From Chloranthus sessilifolius (Eukaryota; Streptophyta; Magnoliopsida; Chloranthales; Chloranthaceae), in the NCBI GenBank assembly GCA_021018995.1, contig CM037591.1:9658501-9722500 (forward strand): a DNA stretch of 64,000 nucleotides, given 5' to 3'. Below, piece after piece: positions 56,923 to 64,000 of the stretch. The notes under the pieces were generated by a model. That model was given only the letters and a program-made list of their open reading frames with translations. It was not told where the DNA came from and made no database searches. The position numbers and the translations under genes were made by a program. Within the stretch, counting starts at the first letter, position 1, and every line of letters begins with the position of its first letter.

Positions 56923-57151
56923 CATTTCCACTCATTGAATGAGATTGGTCACCAGAGCTGGATATGAAGAGGCCCTACAAAAGAAAGTCGAAGAGTTATG
57001 AAAGATATACTACAATCTGAATGCTACAACTTATATATGCAAACAAATACCAAAAAGGACATCAGATTTATACCTGCTGGCGAGCTTGTTAAAGCTCCTG
57101 CTCTAGCTGGGTTAGCTTTAGCCTGCTACTTTCTAGCTATTGGACATATGC
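56923..57151 (-). pseudogene. TGA-class bZIP fragment, two exons with two stops
   Basis: TGA factors are bZIP transcription factors that bind TGACG elements and work with NPR1 in defence signalling. Exon 57151-57074 (26 codons) encodes the leucine-zipper start: AYVQ, stop, LESSRLKLTQLEQEL, stop, QARQQ. Exon 56974-56923 encodes GLFISSSGDQSHSMSGNG, a hallmark of class II (TGA2/5/6-like) proteins. The 99-bp intron between them has GT..AG borders and the phases fit. The two stops (TAG at 57139-57137, TAA at 57091-57089) each replace a Gln codon by C-to-T change, and CGA has become CAA beside the second. The basic region upstream and the DOG1/NPR1-interaction exons downstream were not found within the window, so this is a fragment. 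Confidence 0.8.
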
Positions 57152-57689
57152 CTTCAGATATTGAAAGAGGGCCATTAAAAGGGGAAAAAACAAGCAGGTC
57201 AACAAAAAACCTCATGACCTTACAAGAATATCTGGGTATGAGTAAAAAGTACTATCCATATAATTTTGAATTTCAAACAGAGATGTGTAGGAAACCACTT
57301 CTTAGAAGTAATAGAATCCTATGCGTACATAAATTTAGAACAAACAAGTAAACTCAATGTTTAACCTCTCCAAGTCAGAAATGAAACTTAGATAGTCATC
57401 ATGGAATTAGAATGATTCACATGCCAAATGATAAAAAAATCAGAAAGTGGATGCTATTATTCAATATACTCACCAAGCTACTTTCACTAATCCAACCAAG
57501 TTTTCACTGATTTTTTTACTCATATTTCAACAGTTCTAAATTTTCCTACCATTCTGTTTGATGATCCATTGGCTCGTTTGTCTTGTCCAAATATATGGTT
57601 TGCTTCACCCAGTCAATGAAAGTACATTCTTTAACTTGTAATGCTATTTCGTTCAAATAAATATATGTTCATCTCCTAAGCTTGGAAAA

Positions 57690-57910
57690 AGAAGATTGAT
57701 CGATGAACCACCATGGTGCACGGGTCAAGCACCTAATACCTACTCATGGGTATGGACCTCTAGCTGTTGGATATGAACTCAGGCCAACTGGGCTGTGCTT
57801 TAAACTTAAAGTTTTGACATTTTAGTATATGGCCCAATCTGAACTGGGTTTGGGCTTGGACTTGGTATTTTTAGGCCTTACAAATAAGCTAGCCTTTCAA
57901 GCCAGACCTA
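57690..57910. repeat. Old dispersed repeat, second copy
   Basis: GTGCACGGGTCAAGCACCTA and the following 150 bp resemble 17630-17780. Borders and class unknown. Confidence 0.4.
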
Positions 57911-58149
57911 AGACACTTTATTTAACAGTCATAGAAATAAATTTAATGGCAGAGCATCATTTGATTCAACTTTGTGAAAGATTAGGATCAAAAACGATTT
58001 ACATCATCCGATTCAACTTTGTTACAACGTTGTAAATATAATGGCAGAGCATCATTTGGAGATAACTAACAACCTCATGGGAATAATCACACTCAAGATT
58101 TCTCCTCTACCAAACGGCTAAAAAAACAGCAATTAGCAACCTCATTGTA

Positions 58150-58240
58150 AATTTGGATTTTTTTACCTCCCATGATTTTTTTTAACCATCCCATGGGAAG
58201 TAAAAAAAAAAAAAAAAAAACTTATCATGGGAATTACCTA
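58150..58240. repeat. Imperfect inverted repeat around a poly(A) run
   Basis: ACCTCCCATGATTTTTTTTAACC and, after an A20 run, CTTATCATGGGAATTACC are partly complementary, with CCCATGGGAAGT between. It can fold into a hairpin but no element family was recognised. Confidence 0.4.
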
Positions 58241-58258
58241 ATAGGCTAGTGTCTAAAA

Positions 58259-58411
58259 AGGGTCATTACCAGTTCTGGTCCCGTATGTATGTGTGCTAGG
58301 ATGGGTGGATGGGATACAGACCTAACCTTTGGCTTTTTACACAAAGTATCTGCCTTCCGGACTCGAAACAGCCCAAGCCTTTTACCATCGCACCAAGCGA
58401 TGGCCCTATCT
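58259..58411 (-). mobile_element. tRNA-derived SINE, T-tailed, second copy
   Basis: On the minus strand: GGGCCATCGCTTGGTGCGATGG with an A-box-like TGGTGCGATGG, TTTCGAGTCC as B box, then GTCTGTATCCCATCCACC and a T-run end. The 12-bp target duplication TAGTGTCTAAAA is perfect at 58247-58258 and 58412-58423. The sequence is about 80% like the SINE at 55704-55879 by eye. It would be transcribed by RNA polymerase III and moved by a LINE. Confidence 0.88.
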
Positions 58412-58423
58412 TAGTGTCTAAAA

Positions 58424-58920
58424 GACCTACACAATTTGCTGGAAATATAAGAACAATAATTATTATGGGCTACGGCACAATAGGCATGGACAAAAGCCTT
58501 AGATACCACAAGTGGACTATACATAAACAAATATTGAAAAACAGGGACTCTACAGATTTTGTAAGATTTGAGGAAAATGCACCCAGAGGTTGTAGTTATA
58601 TCATGTACGGTAATGGGACTACTGTTAGCATTCATTAGCAAAAAAAATTCAATAAAAAATATAACGCTCAAAATAGGGAATTTGGAGATAGTGTTGATGC
58701 ATATATGCTTAAGTTCCATATCTATAGTGTCCAATTTGTGCCAACATGAGTATTTGGTCTATAAAAATGCTTAGACAACCATTGCCGCTAACGAAATGGC
58801 TGTCTTGAGAATTTGACAGAATTGTAGCAAAACAGAGGGAGAGCACATAATAATACTTTCTCAGAATGAATAGAGAAGATGCGTGAATGGAAGAATGATT
58901 TGAGAAATACAAGGTGAAAC
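58424..58920. other. Non-coding region
   Basis: Short overlapping frames on both strands without recognisable domain. It lies just downstream (minus strand) of the hydrolase-like exon and would be its intron if the gene were whole. Confidence 0.3.
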
Positions 58921-59025
58921 CAAGAAGGGCCTCCTTCAGTGAATTCAAGTTTCTAGATGGCACATAATGACTTCCAACCCCTATGTATAGTGCATCAGCA
59001 GGAGAAGCCGAGAAGCCCGATAGGA
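58921..59025 (-). pseudogene. 3-hydroxyisobutyryl-CoA hydrolase-like exon fragment
   Basis: A 105-bp exon with an AG acceptor (GTTAG) and a GTTTCA donor encodes LSGFSASPADALYIGVGSHY followed by VPSRNLNSLKEALL. This matches the segment after the crotonase core in the plant 3-hydroxyisobutyryl-CoA hydrolase-like family (valine catabolism, mitochondrial or peroxisomal), where relatives read GKRIS.PADAL..GLGTHYVPS. It has no stop inside. The exons expected on either side, including the oxyanion-hole motifs, were not found in the window, so it is probably a stray fragment. It lies 1.8 kb upstream, on the same strand, of the TGA bZIP fragment. Confidence 0.65.
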
Positions 59026-61730
59026 CTAACAAATTAGAGATGTTAGGTGAATCTAATAATTATATGAACTAAACTTTCATTTAGACGGAATGAATTTGAT
59101 TATTAGGAACATGCCATTCTTGGTCAGTTGTTAGTCAACCAAGTCCTCATGTAGAGGTTATCTTACTATACATGAAAAAAATTTCCACCTAAATCTACAA
59201 CTACAAGCATATTCAGAATCAGCTCCACCAACTAGATTAACCGCATCCATCAAGAAATTGCAGTTAAATGGCTATATGGGATTGCAAGTTGATCGGAAAA
59301 TTTTAAGAAGCTTCAAATGAGTACTTACTGACATGTGAAAGCATCCCGAGAAAGTATATTTTTACGACTTAGGGGCTTTATAATCCTTCTTCTATTAATA
59401 ACCTGCAACAAACGGGGAACCTGAAAATAGGAAAGGCTTTAATTAGGAGAGATCCAAATAAACAAGTAAAATAATAATGTCAACCCCTAGTGATTATTAT
59501 TATTATTATCAAGGTATCAAATATCGGCAGACACCGATACATACCGGTGATACATATAGATTTATCAGCACCGATACCTATCGAGTATCCAACTCAGTAT
59601 CGGCCAATACCTACATTTCTATTTTTATTTTATTTATAAAAATAGGCCGATATGTATCAGCCGATTCGTATCACTCTCTCTTGTGTTGCGAGAGCAACCA
59701 ACCAATCAAATTATAGCAACTGATTGGATCTCAGCCTCTCTCTCGTCCACTAGTTTCAATATGCGTTTCGTCCTTCGCATCTCTCTTCCGTTCTTTTGAT
59801 CTCTTGTGACATGTGACGCCCAGCAACAAACTCATCTTTTATAAATTAAAAAAAGGGTAGGGTTATTTGCAACCGTTAAATCTGTGAAGAACACACGGTT
59901 TCTCACCACATAGAACTGTTGTTGACAGACTACCTTAAATCAGACGATGGAGATCGTTTTAGATCATGGAACACATATCAGACATTCATATGCTGATTTC
60001 ACGTGGCACACACACACCCAAAAGTGACCATCTAATAGATAGGCCCATGATCACGATCGCTCAGGTACGCTCATGATCACAATCACTTTTGGGGTTGTGT
60101 ACCACGTGTAATCAAGATCTGACCGTGTGATAGGTACAACATGATCTCAAGTTTATAAGTCCATTTCTAAAATGAAACACATATCATGTTATATAAAATA
60201 AAAAGAACACCTTTTTTTTGCATCAAATTTTTTTAATCAATTAACACTATAAGTCAAAAGAGAACAATTTTAACTACTGTTACAAAATTTAAAAGGATTA
60301 AAATATAATTATGCCATTAAAAATCTACAACTAACCAGCTTCCAATTGCAACCTGCTAGGAGATCTCTATGATGTGAGATGATAATGTAGGGGATGGATT
60401 TTTACTTTCTTTTATTTTAAGTAGTGGAAATATTTGGTGAAGGTATCTACATGTATGGAGACCCTACGCACACCACTTAAGTCTTGCTTGGTCCAGCCTA
60501 GAGAAACTGAAAATCATTACTCTAATCAGTAACCAATATTGGTTGCCATAGAGAAACTAGGCTTCAGCCGTCGGCGTAGATCTTTTTAAAAAAATATATA
60601 TTATTCCCCCACCTGCTTGCACAGCCGAACCCCGCCATCTAGTAGCCCTATGGTTCCTCAATGTTACACCTAAAGCATCACTAAAAATGTTTTTCCACCT
60701 AAAGCCACCCCATTACCATAGATAGTATTATTTCTCATATTTTCACTAATTTAACAATAAACTGACATAGATAAGATAAGAAAAAAAAAAGCTCAACCCA
60801 AATGAGCCACTCTTTGAAAGAACTGTTTAGTCATAAAATATACTTTTTTTAATGGTTGAAAGCTTTTGTTCCTCGACTTTGTTTTAGTGGTGGGCTCTTC
60901 AAGAACTGACCAATGCTGAACATGGTCATTTCAAGACCTACATCTAACAATATGGAGATGGATTTGGATATTATGGTAGGCATCTCAACATGCCACCAGC
61001 AAGAACATAAAAAAACACCAACCAGAAAAGGTATGCACAATTTTGAGACCTGGCACCTTCGATCAAGCACTCTGATTTTCCCTGAGAGATATAATGAGAG
61101 AAGACCTAGACCTGGCCCCTGAGAGACTTGCTCATAAGAGCTCGTCACAGCTTCTGGCAAGGCAACGTGAGATTATAAGCTAGCCCTGAGTTTTCCTATT
61201 CTACAAATTCTTTAACAAAAGAAAAACGCTAACCAATGCCCATCAACAATACATCCTTTCCTGTATATGCAAAAGGTGCCTATAAGGTGGAGCAATTAAG
61301 ATTTTAGATATGACTAGTTTCATCACATCCATTCATGTCGACAGGATATAAACATTAAAAGGAAAGGGTACTATGGAAGCATGTTAAATATATGCATAGG
61401 TACGAGGAAAATGCCTACCTCAGATCCATTTTCAAATATGAGTCATTTATTTCTAGTATCAATAAGTCCTAGATTCCGTACCAACACTGCTGCTATCTTT
61501 TTAACAACAACTCCTCTTTTATCACTTGTAAAACTACAGTCTACATAGAGTGATAAGACAGTGACTGCCATATCTGTGATCAATCCGAGTACCCATAAGG
61601 ATTGTCAAAAAGGGACTTTTAGATCAAAGCCTAATAGCTGTTTGCCTTCAATTTGATTTAGCCCTTCATAGTTGGATTAGATAGCCTATATGGTTAAATT
61701 AATTTCTTTTGCGTGACCATAAATGGGTTC
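59026..61730. other. Non-coding region with unclassified repeats
   Basis: At 59510-59680 GATAC/GTATC words (CCGATACATACCGG, GCCGATATGTATC) form a partly palindromic block like the one at 19215-19480, an old unclassified repeat. A block at about 60849-61160 has an open minus-strand frame of 103 codons with no recognised family. No tRNA or other RNA gene was seen. Confidence 0.35.
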
Positions 61731-61732
61731 GA

Positions 61733-61839
61733 AGTGAAGCTTGCTGTTTTCTAGAGTTTACATTATTTAGTCCAAGTGAAGCTTGAACTAGGACTTCACC
61801 TTATTTAGTCCAAGTGAAGCTTGCTGTTTTCTAGAGTTT
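61733..61839. repeat. Direct duplication of about 77 bp
   Basis: GTGAAGCTTGCTGTTTTCTA followed by GAGTTT occurs at about 61733 and 61810, and TTATTTAGTCCAAGTGAAGC occurs twice as well, consistent with a tandem duplication with period about 77 bp. Confidence 0.7.
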
Positions 61840-62152
61840 TGATGGATGAGATGGGCTCTGATGGGGTGAAATTAGACTATGTTAGTCTAGGGTTGAGAGT
61901 GACAAATCCCTGAAAACCCAAAACCATAAAAAGATAAGATTTCATTTAAAAAACCTTCGAATCTTATGAAAACCATATGATCATCCAAGACCAAATTCCT
62001 TCAGATGCAAAAATAAAAAATATCTATGGATAACGAAGAGATATTCGAATTAACCGCCAATACAGCCAAAAAAACAAAATCGATCAAATACTACAAAAAA
62101 TATATCCGAAATCCAATATTCAGAAACAAAAAAAATTGTCGCAAGAAATATA

Positions 62153-62382
62153 TGTTGTAAACTCTAAGTATAAAGCAAATCAGAGAAAAGTAGTTTATTC
62201 AAAGCAAGCTGTTGGCTTAAATAAGCCTTACAAAGAGATAAATTAGGAACCTAACAACCCACGGTTTTACTAGTCCTACTAACATGGTAACTGGCTAAAG
62301 AAGTGGTAGACTCTACCTACATATCCTAATTAATAGGATTTATTAACAGAATGAACGTTTGACAAGTTCAACAACCTCAACA
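62153..62382 (-). repeat. Copia 3' LTR
   Basis: Starts TGTTGAGGTTGTTGAAC after the purine tract AGGGGAGAAAT and ends GAGTTTACAACA; TGTTG/CAACA are inverted termini. AATAAA near the middle is a possible poly(A) signal. At 230 bp it is short, as in many copia elements. The left border is inferred from the CAACA end, without TSD. Confidence 0.65.
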
Positions 62383-62419
62383 ATTTCTCCCCTAAACTGA
62401 TTGCAGTAATGCTTTCAGT

Positions 62420-62824
62420 TTACTCGTGGTACCACACACACACACCCATTGACTGACGCAACTTCAAGAACACATCCAGCTTAAGTGGTTTTGTCATAAT
62501 GTCTGTAACTTGTTCTTGTGTGACACAATGCTTTAGCTCAACAACTCCATCCCTGGTCAAATCACGCAAAAAATGAAACCTTACATCAATGTGTTTTCTT
62601 TGCGTCCATGCATGTTGGATTCTTGGATAGCTTAATGGTAGAACTGTTGTCACATAACACAAAGGGTACACTTGCCTTGAGAATGACCAAGCTTCTCTAA
62701 TACTTTCCTCATCCACACACCTTGACAAGCACAAGAGGCATGCCACAAACTCGCTTCGAGTGGACAAAGTAACTACATCGCTTTTTGAGGACCGTGACAC
62801 AGCTCCTTCACTAAGTAGAAACAC
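62420..62824 (-). pseudogene. Copia RNase H domain
   Basis: The frame carries the copia RNase H C-terminal signatures VVTLSTRSEFVA, RKHIDVRFHFLRDL, CVTQEQVTDIMTKPL and the end LRQSMGV. The first catalytic Asp region lies upstream in a different frame, so the domain is not continuous with the RT. It ends 37 bp before the LTR. Confidence 0.85.
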
Positions 62825-62938
62825 ATAACCGTAAGTGCTTTTCCCTCATCATCTCCCTGCATAATCACCGTCAGATATGCCATCAACTCTCCTTTACCCT
62901 CCTTTCGATAAAGACTCCCAAATCCACGGACCTTTCAA

Positions 62939-63958
62939 TTATCTTAACACCCTTTTCGCAGCTTGCAAATGCAACTCAGTTGGATTTGCCATGAATCTGC
63001 TAATGAGAGAGACCACATACATCAAGTCTGGTCTTGTTGCAGTTAGATACATAAGACTTCCGACCAATTGTTTGTACATGGTAGCATTCACTTTGGCTCC
63101 TTCTTCATCCTTCATTAGTCTAATGCCAGGAACAATGGGATTTTTCACACTATTACTCTTCTCCATCCTAAACCTTTCCAAGACTTCTTTTGCATAATTT
63201 CTTTGACTAATATAAATGCCTTCAGGATTTTGTAAAACTTCCACACCGAGAAAATATTTCATCTTTCCCAAATCAGTCATATCAAATTCAAGTTTCATAG
63301 AATTCTTGAACTTAACAAACATACTTTCATCATTACCAGTAAAAATTAGATCATCAACATATAGGCTAACAATTAAAATTTTACCTCTGTCTTCTGTTTT
63401 TATGAATAAGGTGTGTTCACAGCTGCACCTCTCAAATCCTTCATTGACGAAATATGCTTCAATCCGGCTGTACCATGCACGAGGAGCTTGTTTAAGGCCA
63501 TACAATGCCTTCTTCTGTTTGTACTCCTCATCCTCTTCACCTTTCTTCTCATAACCACGTGTTGCTCAACAAATCGCTTCATTTAGCTCTCCATGCAAGA
63601 AAGCGCTTTTGACGTCAAGCTGATACACACTCCAACTATTTCGAGCTGTTAAAGCAATTATCATTCGAATCGTATCCCACCTAGCCACAGGCGCAAATAC
63701 CTCAGTATAATCTATACCATCTTTGCGTCATATGCATTACACTTTTCGCCACTTGTCAACCTCGCCATTTTCGTTGAGTTTAGTTTTGAAAACCCACTTT
63801 ACTCCAATCTTCCTCATTCCTTTAGGCAAATCTGTTAGCTCCCAAGTCCCATTTCTTTCGATTGCTTCTATCTCCAAGTCCATTGCAGTTCTCCACTTGG
63901 AACTCTGAACAGCTTCTTCAAAGGTAGTTGGATCTGTAGTTGAGGTAAACAATATCAA
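62939..63958 (-). pseudogene. Copia reverse transcriptase (RVT_2)
   Basis: Two open pieces. The first (63958-63737) has KWRTAMDLEIEAIERNGTWE and VKWVFKTKLNENGEVDKWR, the N-terminal RVT_2 blocks. The second (63505-62939) has MYGLKQAPRAWYSRI, the active site LYVDDLIFTGN with both Asp, MKYFLGVEV, and YKQLVGSLMYLTATRPDL. Between them the frame is broken near 63580-63720. The protein would copy element RNA in cytoplasmic particles; this copy cannot. Only the last few bases of the upstream region are in the window. Confidence 0.88.
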
Positions 63959-64000
63959 ATTGTTCTGCTCAACTTCTTCTTCTGAAAATTCTCCCCCACT

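Larger units (their letters stand above)
62153..64000 (-). mobile_element. Ty1/copia retrotransposon, 3' half, cut by window edge
   Basis: On the minus strand: RT first segment (from beyond 64000 to about 63580), RT with active site (63505-62939), RNase H (62824-62420), polypurine tract at about 62395-62383 and a short 3' LTR (62382-62153). Pol order with RT and RNase H after the (unseen) integrase marks it as Ty1/copia. Frameshifts between the blocks and stops show that this copy is inactive. Gag, protease and integrase would lie to the right of the window. Confidence 0.88.

Noticed and set aside
56998..57351. 117-codon plus-strand frame
   Set aside because: It is antisense to the TGA bZIP exon and its intron; the minus-strand reading has conserved residues and splice sites.
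55704..58411. tRNA genes at the A/B-box sequences
   Set aside because: No cloverleaf or anticodon arm could be drawn; the long non-tRNA body, T-tail and flanking duplications fit SINEs.

Overview
This window is nuclear DNA of a flowering plant. It has spliced genes with GT..AG introns, a plastid-targeted acyl-ACP desaturase, a single-exon PLS-class pentatricopeptide (PPR) gene, pollen-type pectate lyase sequence, and several interleaved plant retrotransposon families (L1-type LINEs with DUF4283 ORF1, Ty3-like LTRs primed by initiator Met-tRNA, a Ty1/copia element, tRNA-derived SINEs, CACTA/hAT/PIF elements). The species cannot be told from the sequence. Adding up the intervals listed, roughly 60% of the window is recognisable transposable element. 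Only two genes look intact: the PPR gene (20232-21713, +) and the desaturase (47664-45165, -, two exons).

Layout. 1-4.45 kb: a minus-strand Ty3-type LTR running off the left edge and abutting a second large LTR that is followed by a primer-binding site, a 665-bp non-coding interior, a polypurine tract and the stub of a 3' LTR (a LARD-like non-autonomous element). 4.8-6.6 kb: a four-exon pectate lyase gene on the minus strand whose 387-codon frame is broken only by two nonsense codons. 7.2-15.7 kb: LINE 1 (ORF1 with DUF4283 and zinc knuckle, endonuclease, RT, RNase H), split in ORF1 by a 2.8-kb solo LTR. 15.7-20.2 kb: old repeats and small MITEs. 20.2-21.7 kb: the PPR gene. 23.2-32.1 kb: LINE 2, split in ORF1 by a minus-strand 2.7-kb solo LTR with perfect TSD. 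32.9-33.1 kb: a PIF/Harbinger MITE. 33.2-36.5 kb: LINE 4 (minus), with its RT region deleted.

38.24-42.01 kb: a CACTA-ended element with 3-bp TSD carrying a promoter-like region and several exons of a TPX2 (spindle-assembly factor) gene, i.e. a Pack-CACTA. 42.6-45.05 kb: LINE 3 (5'-truncated), ending just past the desaturase 3' end. 45.2-47.7 kb: the desaturase. 48.0-48.8 kb: a hAT-type non-autonomous element. 48.9-49.9 kb: a LINE 5 remnant with a MITE inside. 49.9-51.0 kb: an inverted second copy of the 3' part of the Pack-CACTA element, interrupted by a 3.3-kb solo LTR (50995-54303, TSD CCAAA). 54.3-62.1 kb: mostly non-coding, with two T-tailed tRNA-derived SINEs, a two-exon fragment of a TGA-class bZIP gene with two stops, and one exon of a 3-hydroxyisobutyryl-CoA hydrolase-like gene. 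62.15-64 kb: the 3' half of a degenerate Ty1/copia element (minus), running off the right edge.

The most interesting material is (i) the Pack-CACTA element with TPX2 exons, its duplicated promoter and triplicated splice-donor motif, and its inverted partner 8 kb away on the other side of the desaturase gene; (ii) the three large related LTRs, which carry dense arrays of short palindromes (TTGATCGATCAA in two, a different palindrome in the third); (iii) two LINE ORF1s that begin with a RanBP2-type zinc finger; and (iv) nested insertions whose removal, counting the TSD once, restores the LINE reading frame exactly.
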